Below, one piece after another: positions 19,575-28,660 of a stretch of DNA of 64,000 bases. Position 1 is the stretch's first letter; each line of letters opens with the position of its first letter. The stretch spans positions 1,014,952-1,078,951 of the forward strand of contig NZ_SKCI01000001.1 of NCBI RefSeq assembly GCF_005434965.1, given 5' to 3'. Source of the stretch: Marimonas lutisalis. Lineage in GTDB: Bacteria; Pseudomonadota; Alphaproteobacteria; Rhodobacterales; Rhodobacteraceae. The position numbers and the translations under genes are program-made. The notes beneath the pieces are model-generated. The model was not told the origin of the DNA. It was given only the letters and a program-made list of their open reading frames with translations, and ran no database searches.

Positions 19575-19607
19575 ATCTTGACGCATGGCGGCGCCTCGCG
19601 TCAAGAT
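19575..19607. promoter_or_regulatory. Perfect 10-bp inverted repeat between pyrE and dnaB
   Basis: ATCTTGACGC (19575-19584) and GCGTCAAGAT (19598-19607) are exact reverse complements separated by 13 bp. The site is 50 bp after the pyrE stop and about 104 bp before the dnaB start. No T-run follows on either strand, so it may be an operator or a processing hairpin rather than an intrinsic terminator. Confidence 0.45.
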
Positions 19608-19656
19608 TTCGTGGTTTTTCGGCGAGAACCCGCCTTGGGTGACGTTACGGAAACCT

Positions 19657-20337
19657 TTACGGCGCCTTGTGGTCGTCCTGCCATTTGCGCGGATCGTTGA
19701 GAAACGCCTCGACGCCCGCGAGGGTTTCCTCGTCGAAGGCGCCTTGCGCGCGGGCCTCGGCCAGCACGTCCCACCAGGTGCAGAGGTAATGCAGGGCGAC
19801 GCCGTGATCTCCCAGTGTTGTCTCGGTTTCGGGGAAGATGCCGTAATAGAAGATCACCGCGGTGTGGCCGCAGGTGGCGCCGGTGTCGCGGATTGCATCG
19901 ACGAAGGAGAGCTTGGAGCCGCCATCGGTGGTCAGGTCCTCGACCAGAAGCACGCGCTCACCCTCGGCCATCGCGCCCTCGATCCGGGCGTTGCGGCCAT
20001 AGCCCTTCGGCTTCTTGCGCACATAGGTCATCGGCAGGGCCATGCGTTCGGCGACCAGTGCGGCAAAGGGGATACCCGCGGTTTCGCCGCCGGCGACGTT
20101 GTCGAAGGCCTCGAAGCCTGCGTTGCGCATCACGGTGACAGTGAGAAAATCCATCAGCGTGGAACGGATGCGGGGAAAGGAGATGAGCTTGCGGCAGTCG
20201 ATATAGGTGGGGCTGGGCAGGCCGGAGGCCAGCGTGAAGGGCTCGCGCGCGTTGAAATGCACGGCCTGGATTTCGAGCAGCATGCGGGCGGTGAGGCGGG
20301 CGATTTCTTCGCGCGGGGGGTAAGAGGACGGGATCAT
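19657..20337 (-). CDS. pyrE: Orotate phosphoribosyltransferase
   Basis: PyrE converts orotate and PRPP to OMP in pyrimidine synthesis. The 226-residue protein contains the PRPP loop [14 protein letters not shown] and the family segments [15 protein letters not shown] and [17 protein letters not shown]. It follows pyrC on the same strand after 79 bp holding a repeat. Confidence 0.95.
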   Translation of the reverse strand: MIPSSYPPREEIARLTARMLLEIQAVHFNAREPFTLASGLPSPTYIDCRKLISFPRIRSTLMDFLTVTVMRNAGFEAFDNVAGGETAGIPFAALVAERMALPMTYVRKKPKGYGRNARIEGAMAEGERVLLVEDLTTDGGSKLSFVDAIRDTGATCGHTAVIFYYGIFPETETTLGDHGVALHYLCTWWDVLAEARAQGAFDEETLAGVEAFLNDPRKWQDDHKAP

Positions 20338-20366
20338 TTTGCGGGCCTTTGTGCTGGTGGCGAGAC

Positions 20367-20415
20367 CCGGGGGCGCTGCCCCCGGACCCCCGGGATATTT
20401 GCGGCAAGATGAAAG
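20367..20415 (+). repeat. Hairpin plus AAGATGAAG-tail repeat (R2)
   Basis: A 19-bp palindrome CCGGGGGCGCTGCCCCCGG (20367-20385) is followed by ACCCCCGGGATATTTGCGGC and AAGATGAAAG. The same layout recurs at 29572, 46802 and 52307, with shorter forms at 14783, 57669 and 62855. It lies between pyrC and pyrE and is antisense to both. Confidence 0.7.
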
Positions 20416-20416
20416 A

Positions 20417-21451
20417 TCAGGTCACGGACCAGTGCACCGGGAAGCCCGGGTCGAAGACGGTGACGGGGCCATCGCCGGTTTCGATCCTGGCGGGCCAGGT
20501 GACCGGGGCGCCCCTGGTCAGGGTGATGGTATCCTCGTTGACGGGAAGGCCGTAGAAGGCGGGGCCGTGGAGCGAGGTGAAACCTTCGAGCTTGTCGAGC
20601 GCGCCGGCCTTTTCGAACGTGTCGGCGAGAATGGAGAGCGCATTGGGCGCGGTGAAGCAGCCGGCCGAGCAGCATTCGCTTTCCTTGGCATGGGTGGGGT
20701 GCGGCGCGCTGTCGGTTCCGAGGAAATAGCGGGGATCGCCCGAGGTTGCCGCCTTGAGGAGGGCATCGCGGTGCTCGCGGCGTTTGAGGATCGGCAGGCA
20801 GTAGTAATGCGGGCGCATGCCGCCGACGAGCATGTCGTTGCGGTCGAGGACCAGGTGCTGGACGGTGATCGTCGCGCCGAGATCGGTGTCGTTCGAGGCG
20901 ACGTAGTCGGCGCCGTCGCGGGTGGTGATGTGTTCCATCACGACGCGCAGGCCCGGGGTCGCGCGGCGGACCGGGTCGAGCACGCGGTCGATGAACACGG
21001 CTTCGCGGTCGAAGATGTCGATGTCGGGGTCGGTGACTTCTCCGTGCACGCAGAGCGGGCAGCCGATTTCGGCCATCCGTTCGAGCACCGGGCGCACCTT
21101 GTCGAAGTCGCGCACGCCCGAGGCGGAATTGGTGGTGGCGCCGGCCGGGTAGAGCTTTACGGCGGTGACGAGGCCCGAGGCATGCGCGGCAGCGAGATCG
21201 TCGGGGTCGGTATCCTCGGTCAGGTAGAGCGTCATCAGCGGGGTGAAATCGGCGCCATCGGGTATGGCCGCGAGGATGCGATCGCGATAGGCGGCGGCAT
21301 CGGCGCCGGTGACCACGGGCGGCACCAGGTTGGGCATGATGATGGCGCGGGCGAAATGCCGGGTGGTTTCAGGCAGGACGCCCTGCAGCATCGCGCCGTC
21401 GCGCAGGTGCAGGTGCCAATCGTCGGGGCGGCGGATGGTGATCTGTTGCAT
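20417..21451 (-). CDS. pyrC: Dihydroorotase
   Basis: PyrC closes carbamoyl-aspartate to dihydroorotate. The 344-residue size and the motifs [10 protein letters not shown] (metal-binding His pair), [15 protein letters not shown] (metal-bridging Lys) and [13 protein letters not shown] identify the E. coli-type dihydroorotase. It is adjacent to pyrE. Confidence 0.95.
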   Translation of the reverse strand: MQQITIRRPDDWHLHLRDGAMLQGVLPETTRHFARAIIMPNLVPPVVTGADAAAYRDRILAAIPDGADFTPLMTLYLTEDTDPDDLAAAHASGLVTAVKLYPAGATTNSASGVRDFDKVRPVLERMAEIGCPLCVHGEVTDPDIDIFDREAVFIDRVLDPVRRATPGLRVVMEHITTRDGADYVASNDTDLGATITVQHLVLDRNDMLVGGMRPHYYCLPILKRREHRDALLKAATSGDPRYFLGTDSAPHPTHAKESECCSAGCFTAPNALSILADTFEKAGALDKLEGFTSLHGPAFYGLPVNEDTITLTRGAPVTWPARIETGDGPVTVFDPGFPVHWSVT

Positions 21452-21492
21452 GCCCGCCGATTAGCGCAAAGCGGGGCGGCTTTCCAGTGGGC

Positions 21493-22458
21493 TTAGAGCC
21501 GGGCGGGCGGAATTTCGAAATGACCATTCTTCGCCTCGCGCTCGAGTTGTTTGAGGCGGCGGGCGAAGCGGGGCGCCTGGTCGAGGCGGCGCAGCACGTT
21601 GCGGCAGACCATGGTGGCCAGCCAGGGGCGGTCCTGCTGATCGATGGCGGCGAGCACCCCGCGCAGGTAGGGCGGGTGGGTGCGGCGCGCGCGCAGGAGG
21701 CGGGCAAAGCCGAGCGTGTCGAGCTTGCCGGTGCCGGCCTTGTGGAGGAGCGGCAGAAGCGCCTGCATCTCGATCAGTTCGGACTGGACGGCGGAGCCCA
21801 TGTAGCGCAGGCGGAATTTCTGCACGTTGGGGCGGGTGAAGAGCGCGGTATGCATCGCGTCGAGCTCGACCTCGGGGTCGTAGAGGATGAAAGCGTGGTC
21901 GGCGGCATCGATCATGTCGGGGGCATAGCCGTAGCGATCGGTGAAGGAGGTGCGGCGCATATGCGTGAAACGGTCATCCCATTCAGTCACGCGCGGATCG
22001 AGCGTGGCCTGGGGCTGGATCGCGACCACCGTGGCGCCGGGGGCGGCCACCGAGAAGGCGGCGGCGGCATAGCCGCAGGGGCCGGCGCCGTAGAAAAGGA
22101 TATTGTCGAATTCGTCGAAGAACCCGTCATCGATCAGGCGGTCGAAATAGCCATAGACCTGGGGATCGCGGAACCAGGTGTCGCCTTCGGAGATGAGCGA
22201 AAGGCAGGACCAGCCGAGCGATTTGACCGTGTCCCAGCCCAGCGGCTGGCCGGTTTCGGACAGCGCCTGGATGCCCTGGATCGATTCGAATGTGACGAGC
22301 AGGGTGGAGCCGGCATCGACGAAGGCGGCGAGGTGGCGCTTTCCAAGCGGCTGGAAATGGCCCTGCTCTTCGGCCACGTCGGCGAGACGGGTGAGCCACT
22401 CGGCCTTGTCCAGCCCGGCCATGGGCGGCGCTTCGAATGTGTTCGGCGTATCCTGCAT
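21493..22458 (-). CDS. Uncharacterised protein (no recognised domain)
   Basis: The 321-residue product starting MQDTPNTFEAP has an alpha/beta look with a glycine-rich turn FYGAGPCGYAAAAFS after a hydrophobic strand and a Cys within it. Relatives are, as I recall, annotated phosphoadenosine phosphosulfate reductase, but the Cys-Gly-Leu-His active-site region of that family is absent. It lies just downstream of the sulfotransferase/glycosyltransferase cluster on the same strand, so a role there is possible. The start 22458 is chosen over one twelve codons upstream on N-terminal plausibility. Confidence 0.6.
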   Translation of the reverse strand: MQDTPNTFEAPPMAGLDKAEWLTRLADVAEEQGHFQPLGKRHLAAFVDAGSTLLVTFESIQGIQALSETGQPLGWDTVKSLGWSCLSLISEGDTWFRDPQVYGYFDRLIDDGFFDEFDNILFYGAGPCGYAAAAFSVAAPGATVVAIQPQATLDPRVTEWDDRFTHMRRTSFTDRYGYAPDMIDAADHAFILYDPEVELDAMHTALFTRPNVQKFRLRYMGSAVQSELIEMQALLPLLHKAGTGKLDTLGFARLLRARRTHPPYLRGVLAAIDQQDRPWLATMVCRNVLRRLDQAPRFARRLKQLEREAKNGHFEIPPARL

Positions 22459-22580
22459 CTTGACTGCCTTTGCCACGCCGGCGCGTTGGCGCACCGGTCC
22501 TTGTTTGGGGCAAGGGATAGGTGGGAAATCAGGCGGATTTTGGGAAAAACCGTGGGGTTTTCGGGCTGTTTCCGCGCCAA

Positions 22581-23630
22581 CTACTGGCCCTGGCGGGCGC
22601 GCGCGGCGTTGGCCTGCTGCAGCAGGAAGCGCGCGGCATCGGGCGATACCGGCCGCGTTGGCGGGGTTTGCAACAACCGCCCGAAGAGCGCGCGATAGGG
22701 TTCATCTGCCAGCAGTTCGAGGAAGCGCGCCTTGCGCCAAGCGACGGCAGCGGCGTGCAGGTCGGCCAGCTGCGGGTCGGCCTTTAGCGCGCTGAGTTGC
22801 GTGCCGCGCGCGGGCGCGAGCGCCGAGATCGTGGTGTCGGTTTCGATGTTGTAATTGCGTTCGACCCAGTAGTCGATGTCGAGCATCTGGCTGTCATGCA
22901 CGGCGCGGCCGCGATCGGCCTTGATCACGAAATTCTCCATCGAACCAAGGGGATAGTGGTTGAGTTGGGCGAGTGCATAATTCGGGCGGCCGAAGGGCGA
23001 GAAGATCTGGCGCTTGTGAAACTGCGGTGGCAGTTCGCGGCCTTCGCCATCGAACCAGCGGGCCTGGTGCAGGCGGTCATGATCGGGGCTGCGGGGGCGG
23101 TGCACGCCGAGCTTGGCGTAGGTGCCATCATTGCGGAACAGCGTCTTGAACATCGACGCGCGCCAGGGCCAGTGCAGGATGGCGGGGGCGGCGCGGGTGA
23201 ACTGCTCGGTCACCGGGATATCCTGGAAGCGGACGATGTCGGAGGAGCCGAAAAGCCGCCAGGTGAGGGTGATCGCGGTGGCATGGGGCAGGGCGGCCAG
23301 CAGGGCGGGGATGGTGTGATCGCCCACGTGGATATTGATGAATTCATCGACATCGAGCGTGATGATCCAGTCGGCCGCGCGCACCTGCGCTGTCTTGTCG
23401 GCCAGTTTCATCGCGGTGAACTGGATACCGCCCTTGTCATGCGGGCCGTCGTTGCGGATGTGGGTGAGCCAGCCCATTTCGGCCAGCCGGTCGAGCATGG
23501 TATCGGTGCCGTCGTCGCAATCGTTCGAGAAAACCAGGAAATCGGTCACGCCGGCCGCGCGATGATGGGCCAGCCATTCGAGAAGAAAGGCGCCTTCGTT
23601 GCGGACGGTAAGAACGGCGAGGATTTTCAA
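22581..23630 (-). CDS. Glycosyltransferase family 2-like protein (TTG start)
   Basis: The 349-residue protein belongs to the GT2-like group (Pfam Glyco_tranf_2_4 type). It has VRNEGAFLLEWLAHHRAAGV near the N-terminus, FSNDCDDGTD, and the DxD-like LDVDEF that should bind the metal and nucleotide sugar. It ends with the family NHYPLGSMENFVIKADRGR region. The TTG at 23630 gives MKILAVLTVRNEG, which aligns with the ATG start of the paralogue at 28421 and lies 4 bp from the FkbM stop. The longer open frame to 23789 runs over FkbM codons and is not GT-like. Confidence 0.85.
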   Translation of the reverse strand: MKILAVLTVRNEGAFLLEWLAHHRAAGVTDFLVFSNDCDDGTDTMLDRLAEMGWLTHIRNDGPHDKGGIQFTAMKLADKTAQVRAADWIITLDVDEFINIHVGDHTIPALLAALPHATAITLTWRLFGSSDIVRFQDIPVTEQFTRAAPAILHWPWRASMFKTLFRNDGTYAKLGVHRPRSPDHDRLHQARWFDGEGRELPPQFHKRQIFSPFGRPNYALAQLNHYPLGSMENFVIKADRGRAVHDSQMLDIDYWVERNYNIETDTTISALAPARGTQLSALKADPQLADLHAAAVAWRKARFLELLADEPYRALFGRLLQTPPTRPVSPDAARFLLQQANAARARQGQ

Positions 23631-23634
23631 TGGC

Positions 23635-24348
23635 TTACCATTCGCGGCGGAAAACCACGACCTTGCGGTGCGACCAGCGCGGGAAATAGGTGAGCCCGGC
23701 GCGGTGCATCGCCTCGAACACGGCGCGAACGCCGGGGGCGCCGATCCATTGCGGGTGCAGTTCCAGAACGGCGGCGCGCAGCCCGTCATAGTTCAGAGCG
23801 GGCAGGATATCGGCCTCGGCGCCTTCGATGTCGCAAACGAGCACGTCAGGTTGCAGCGTGGCAAAGGTTTCGTTGATGTCGCGTACCTCGACCTTTTCGA
23901 CCGAGGTGATGGCGGCGGTGTTGGTGGCATCCTTGTCGAGCGAGGAGGCCAGCAGGTTCTGGCGGACGTAGAAATCGACCGGCGCGGAGGTCTGGGGCGC
24001 CAGGATGGCGTTGTGCACGGTTACGTTGGTGACGTTGTTGGCGGCATGGGCCGAGCGGATGTAGTCGATCAGGTGGGGGTTGGCCTCGAAGGAGTGGATT
24101 TCCTTCACCGGTTTCTTGGCGGCGATCAGTGTCGAGATGTAGCCGATGCCGGCGCCAAGCTCGATCACCGTGTCGCCTTCGCGGGCGATCTTCATCACCG
24201 CGTCGGCCTCGAGCCCCTCATAGGTGTTCTGGCGCAGGGCCTTGCGGATGCGCGGCCTGTTTACCGCCGGATGCTTGGGGAATTTCAGGCCGCGTGACAT
24301 AATCACGGCTTGGGCCTCGGCCGGTGCGGTGGGGGTGCTTGCGTCCAT
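23635..24348 (-). CDS. FkbM family methyltransferase
   Basis: FkbM-type enzymes are SAM-dependent O-methyltransferases, often acting on sugars of surface glycans or natural products. The 237-residue product shows the SAM-binding strand-turn VIELGAGIGYISTLI, the acidic SFEANPHLIDYI and the family's DVLVCDIEGAEADIL. It lies 1 bp from the stop of the fusion gene upstream and 4 bp before the downstream glycosyltransferase, so it is in the middle of a tight operon. Confidence 0.9.
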   Translation of the reverse strand: MDASTPTAPAEAQAVIMSRGLKFPKHPAVNRPRIRKALRQNTYEGLEADAVMKIAREGDTVIELGAGIGYISTLIAAKKPVKEIHSFEANPHLIDYIRSAHAANNVTNVTVHNAILAPQTSAPVDFYVRQNLLASSLDKDATNTAAITSVEKVEVRDINETFATLQPDVLVCDIEGAEADILPALNYDGLRAAVLELHPQWIGAPGVRAVFEAMHRAGLTYFPRWSHRKVVVFRREW

Positions 24349-24349
24349 G

Positions 24350-26749
24350 TCAGCTCTCCATGTCGAGAGCGAGGGCGTAGGCGACGCGCTCGATCTCGGT
24401 CAGTTTGATTTTCAGAGCCTGGTCGTAAAGCTCCTGAAATTCGGGGATTTCGTGCAGTTCGTCGGCCTTGGCCCGGTGCCAGGCGAGGCCCTTTTCGTGC
24501 CAACCGCGCAGTGTTTCATCGGCCATCAGGCGGTCGTATTCCGCGCGCAGGCGCGGCGTGTTGCGCTTGATCGTGATGTCGCGGAAATCGGACCAGTCCA
24601 TGCGGATCCAGTAGTTGAGCCCGATCGAGCGGTCGACATGCAGCGCGCGGCCGCGCTGGCGCTTGATCAGGAAGCTTTCGGCCGAGCGGAGCGCGTAGTG
24701 GTTGAGCTGAAGCAGATCGTAACCGATTGATTTCTTAGAGTTTCGCCAGCCCTTTTCGGCGGCTTCGCGAGTCATGTCCTGGCCCGATCCATTGACCCAT
24801 TTCACCAGTGACCTGAAGCCATCATCGAGTTTGTTCGGCCGGTGGCACGAGATCTTCTCATACGCGCCGATGTTACGGAACATCGTCTTGAAACCCCATA
24901 CGGTGTGGGGTTTGGGGCAGAATTTCGGGGCGCAGGTATCAAACTGCTCGATCACGAACTCATCCCTGAGGTCGCGCACGCCGTTATGGCCGAAGAGTCG
25001 CCATGTCATCGCGACATTGGTGGCATCCGGCACGCGGTCGAAGAAATCGGCCAGGGTGCCGTTGCCGCAGCGCACGTTGATGAATTCGTCGACGTCGATA
25101 TGGATGATCCATTCGGCGTTCCTGATCACGTCTTCCTTCAGCGCCTGGTTCAGCGCGTATTGCTGGGGCGAGTTGCCCTTCCAGGCGTCGTTATTGCGGT
25201 GCTGGAGCACGCCCATGTCCTGCAGCCGGTCGAGGATTTCGCTGGTCCCGTCGGTGCAGTCATTGGTGTAAATCAGAAAATTGTCGACGCCCATGGCGCG
25301 GTGATAGGCCACCCATTCGACGATGTAGGGGGCCTCGTTCTTCATGCAGCCGACGATCACGTTGCCGGAATTGCCCGGCGGCAGGTCGCGCGGGGGGATG
25401 GGCGCATAGGCGGCGGCAAGCTCTTCCTCGTTGACCATGCCCATGCGGTTGTGCGGCGCGAAGGACGAGCTGCGCAACTTGGCGAAGTTCTGCTTGGCCA
25501 AGGGCGGCATGATTTCCTGCGCCACGGGGCTGAGCCCGTCGCAGGCGCCCTGCGCGGCGGCTTCGGTCGGGGCGGCTTCGGTCGGGGCGCTTTCGGGCGG
25601 GGTCTGTCCGTTCAGCCGGGCCAGCGCGGCCATCTTGGCCTTGCGTTCCTCGCGGGTGGCCTTGTCGATGCGCCACATGAAGCTGAGCAGGTATTGCGAG
25701 GCGCGGTAGCCATTGCCGGGATCGGCCTCCTGCCAGGAATCCTGCGCGGTGTCAGGGGCGAGGCAGGCCGCGCTGAGCGCCGGGTGATCCAGGAGTAGCT
25801 GGGCGTTCTGACCGGCGAAAGCCGCGGAAATCTCGGCCAGGGAGCCAGGATCAATTGGTGCGCCTTCAATACTGATTTCATTGATGAATTTCCGCCATAG
25901 CATGCGCGGCAGGATGCGTTTCCGGCCGGCCAGAACCTTGAGCAGCAACGCGTTGAGTTGCCGTGCACGGGCGAGCCAGGCAGCCGAAGGTTCGGTCGGG
26001 ATGTCCTCGGGCTCGGCCTTGCCGATGGTGGGTTCGATGCCGAAGCTGTCGCGGATCTCCTCGGTCACTTCGGGGCCATAGAAACGCACGGCGTCATAGG
26101 GGCGCAGGGTGACGGAGCCGGCACCGAACACGCCCTCCCAATGCTGCACCAGCCGGGCGTAATCGAGCCAGAAGGGCGGCGCCTGCGTTTCGAGGAACTG
26201 GCCCGCCTGCGGGTCGATTTCATGCGCATCAAGCAGCGCGTCATCCCACCAGTCCTGCGTGCCGGCCATTTCGAGTTCCATGTCGAGCGGGGCCGCACGG
26301 CCTTCGAGCACCTGTTCGCCGTAGCGCCGTGCCAGCAGCCGCGCCTGTTCATCCACATGGGCCACGATGCGGATGTCATCGGAAAGCGGCGCCAGCAGCG
26401 ACTTCAACCGCTCGATCTCGGATTTGCGGGCGAGTGAACTGCCGAGCTGGCTGGCCGAGAGGATCAAGAGCTCGGGGCGGTGGGCCTGCACTTCCTGCGC
26501 CAGGCCCGCGGCCACCTCGTTGAAGAGGCCGGCCTGGGCCTCGAGGGTGATGTAGCCGCGGTTGAAGCGCAGCGGGTCGATGTGCAGCGGATCGGTTACG
26601 GCCATGAACAGCCGGGTGTGGTTCTTGGGCCCGGGCGAACGCGGATATAGGATGCCCTTCGAGATCAGCTGCTCGCGCTTGGAATCGAGCACCTGTTGCA
26701 GGCGCAGCGCGCCCACCTGTTCCATCCCGATATGCACAACGATACGCAT
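24350..26749 (-). CDS. Fusion: degenerate sulfotransferase-like domain plus GT2 glycosyltransferase
   Basis: The 799-residue protein has two parts. Residues 1 to about 330 resemble a sulfotransferase: VVHIGMEQVGALRLQQVLD, a GILYP turn and NHTRLF. The PAPS-binding loop has lost its Lys and Ser/Thr (GMEQVGAL against the usual GxxKxGST). After a variable linker with Glu/Ala/Pro repeats (about 375-395) comes a GT2 domain from about 465. Its motifs, CMKNEAPYIVEWVAYHRAMG, YTNDCTDGTS, IHIDVDEFINV and NHYALRSAESFLIKRQRGR, match the two flanking glycosyltransferases. The ATG overlaps the sulfotransferase stop (TGATG); a GTG one codon earlier is also possible. Confidence 0.85.
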   Translation of the reverse strand: MRIVVHIGMEQVGALRLQQVLDSKREQLISKGILYPRSPGPKNHTRLFMAVTDPLHIDPLRFNRGYITLEAQAGLFNEVAAGLAQEVQAHRPELLILSASQLGSSLARKSEIERLKSLLAPLSDDIRIVAHVDEQARLLARRYGEQVLEGRAAPLDMELEMAGTQDWWDDALLDAHEIDPQAGQFLETQAPPFWLDYARLVQHWEGVFGAGSVTLRPYDAVRFYGPEVTEEIRDSFGIEPTIGKAEPEDIPTEPSAAWLARARQLNALLLKVLAGRKRILPRMLWRKFINEISIEGAPIDPGSLAEISAAFAGQNAQLLLDHPALSAACLAPDTAQDSWQEADPGNGYRASQYLLSFMWRIDKATREERKAKMAALARLNGQTPPESAPTEAAPTEAAAQGACDGLSPVAQEIMPPLAKQNFAKLRSSSFAPHNRMGMVNEEELAAAYAPIPPRDLPPGNSGNVIVGCMKNEAPYIVEWVAYHRAMGVDNFLIYTNDCTDGTSEILDRLQDMGVLQHRNNDAWKGNSPQQYALNQALKEDVIRNAEWIIHIDVDEFINVRCGNGTLADFFDRVPDATNVAMTWRLFGHNGVRDLRDEFVIEQFDTCAPKFCPKPHTVWGFKTMFRNIGAYEKISCHRPNKLDDGFRSLVKWVNGSGQDMTREAAEKGWRNSKKSIGYDLLQLNHYALRSAESFLIKRQRGRALHVDRSIGLNYWIRMDWSDFRDITIKRNTPRLRAEYDRLMADETLRGWHEKGLAWHRAKADELHEIPEFQELYDQALKIKLTEIERVAYALALDMES

Positions 26750-27393
26750 CACGCCACCCTGGGTTTCGATGTCTTGCCGCCATCATTGGCATTGAGTCGT
26801 CCCCACCACGGCAACTCGCGCCCGAGAAATTCGCCAATCTTCGCCGGCGCGCCGGCATCGGCCACGTCATATTCGAGAAAGGCGCTGTCGCCCTCGAACA
26901 CCTTGCGCAGGAAGGCGTGATGCGCGGCGATCCACCTGGCGCGTTCATGCGTCGTCTGGCCATAGCCGCGCGGCAGGCCCGGCACGGTCGAACGGGGCAG
27001 GCGTTCGGTGCCCATGTCCGACCACCGCAGCATGCTCATTGCCTGGTCTTGCGGATCGCGCGCGGAGGCGAGGAAGCGCACATCGGGGTGATGCTGGCGC
27101 AGCGCGTCGATGATGCCCCAATCTGTCTGCGGCCAGATCGAATGGCCCTTCCGCATCATGCTGATCTCGGTGAAGGCGTTGAATTCGGTCAAGGTTTCCA
27201 GCGGATCGCCCGAGGCGAAATAGCCCTTGTACATCTGACCGGCGACGAACCGGCCGCGCAGCGCGGGCTGTTCGGTGTCGCGGCGGCGAATGCGATAGTC
27301 GGCCACCCTGAAGCCGGCCTTGCGCAGTGCCTGGGCCAGCGTGGTGGTGCCCGATTTCGGCAGGCCGAGATTGATGACGATCGGATCGTTCAT
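26749..27393 (-). CDS. Sulfotransferase family protein
   Basis: The 214-residue protein begins INLGLPKSGTTTLAQALRKAG, with an intact 5'-phosphosulfate loop (PKSGTTT, about 12-18). It contains FLASARDPQDQAMSMLRW, which fits the 3'-phosphate-binding region (Arg and Ser after a strand). It should transfer sulfate from PAPS to a hydroxyl group, here plausibly on a glycan made by the adjacent glycosyltransferases. The ATG overlaps the upstream glycosyltransferase stop as ATGA. Confidence 0.85.
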   Translation of the reverse strand: MNDPIVINLGLPKSGTTTLAQALRKAGFRVADYRIRRRDTEQPALRGRFVAGQMYKGYFASGDPLETLTEFNAFTEISMMRKGHSIWPQTDWGIIDALRQHHPDVRFLASARDPQDQAMSMLRWSDMGTERLPRSTVPGLPRGYGQTTHERARWIAAHHAFLRKVFEGDSAFLEYDVADAGAPAKIGEFLGRELPWWGRLNANDGGKTSKPRVA

Positions 27394-28421
27394 GACGCGA
27401 GCCCCAGTTCGATCAGCATCGCCTCTTCCTGCGGTGGCAGTTTCGAGGCCGATTTCAGCTGGTCGCGCATCTCGCGATAGGCCGCCTGCGCCAGAAGCGT
27501 ATCGCGCTTGGCGATGTGAAGGGCCACGGCTTCGTTATGCAGGGCCTTGATTTCGCTGTCGCTTTTCAATTCATCCAGCGCCGTTTCCAGCGCCGGAAGA
27601 TAGCGGTGGATCGAGGTGTCGAGAAATGCATCGTCATTGCGCTCGCGCCAGTAGGTGTCATCGAAGGCGCGGTTTTCGCGGTTCACGTCACCGCGGTCAT
27701 TCTTGACCAGGTAACTGTCGAGCGAGCGCAGCGCATAGTGGTTGAGCGTGGCGAAAGCCCGCGCGCCCTGGGCCGGGAACTTGCGGATGCGGCGCGGATT
27801 GGCCGCCACGAGAAAGCGGTGCGGCACGTCCCGCCCCGAGCCGTCGGTCCAGGCGGGGCGTTTCTTTTTCGGCAGCTTGTCGCGGAAGAACGGGCGATGG
27901 GCGCCATAGTATTTCAGCGGGAAATCATGCCGGACCAGCGATTTGACCTCGATCGCGGTTTCGCCGCACCACAGGTCTGGATTGTGGCTACGGGTGAATT
28001 GTTCGATCACGGGGCGATCCTCGAACGCCTCGATGTCGCAATTGGCGAAGAACTGGAAGGTGAGCGAGATCGCTTGCGGATTGCCGCAGGCCTCGATCAG
28101 CGCCGGGATCGTGTGATCGCCCACATGGATGTTCAGGAACTCATCGACATCGGCGATCCAGACCCAGTCGGCCTCGGTCACGATTTCGCGTTTCTTGGCG
28201 TCTTTCAGCGCCTCCATCTGGTAATTGCGCCCCTGCGCCGGGTTGGGCAGGTGCTGCACCAGCCCGCGCGCCTGCAGCGCATCAAGCAGCCGGTCGGTGC
28301 CATCGGTGCAGTCATTCGAATAGAAAAGGTGATCGGTTACGCCGATCAGCCGGTTGAAGGCGATCCATTCCAGCAGGAACGGGCCTTCGTTTTTCACACA
28401 TGTCACGGCCGTGATACGCAT
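27390..28421 (-). CDS. Glycosyltransferase family 2-like protein
   Basis: The 343-residue protein starts MRITAVTCVKNEGPFLLEW and carries FYSNDCTDGTDR, the DxD-like IADVDEFLNIHVGD and NHYALRSLDSYLVKNDRG, closely paralleling the other two glycosyltransferases. It is the first gene of the five-gene operon. The start at 28421 is chosen over one twelve codons upstream because the beta-strand MRITAVTCVKNE begins these domains. Confidence 0.88.
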   Translation of the reverse strand: MRITAVTCVKNEGPFLLEWIAFNRLIGVTDHLFYSNDCTDGTDRLLDALQARGLVQHLPNPAQGRNYQMEALKDAKKREIVTEADWVWIADVDEFLNIHVGDHTIPALIEACGNPQAISLTFQFFANCDIEAFEDRPVIEQFTRSHNPDLWCGETAIEVKSLVRHDFPLKYYGAHRPFFRDKLPKKKRPAWTDGSGRDVPHRFLVAANPRRIRKFPAQGARAFATLNHYALRSLDSYLVKNDRGDVNRENRAFDDTYWRERNDDAFLDTSIHRYLPALETALDELKSDSEIKALHNEAVALHIAKRDTLLAQAAYREMRDQLKSASKLPPQEEAMLIELGLAS

Positions 28422-28660
28422 TACTGCATCTCCGCCGCGCCGGTCACCCTGCCGCACTTGGTAATCATGTCTGCCCGCCTTTTGCGTCCGGTTCGCCCGG
28501 AAGTCTTAGCATCGTTTTCTTTAACAATCAGAATCGCAGATGCGGGCGGATGCGTCAATGCAGCGCCGCTCCGGGCCGGCGGGTGACGCATTTTCGCGAC
28601 AGGTTGCGCGCTTGACCTCGCGGGCGCGTCGTGCAGTTCTGGGCGCAAGGGAGAACAGGC
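28422..28660. other. Divergent intergenic region
   Basis: These 239 bp separate the minus-strand glycosyltransferase operon from the plus-strand MoxR gene and must hold both promoters. A TTGACC at 28612-28617 could be a -35 element for moxR, but I see no matching -10. No gene is apparent. Confidence 0.4.
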
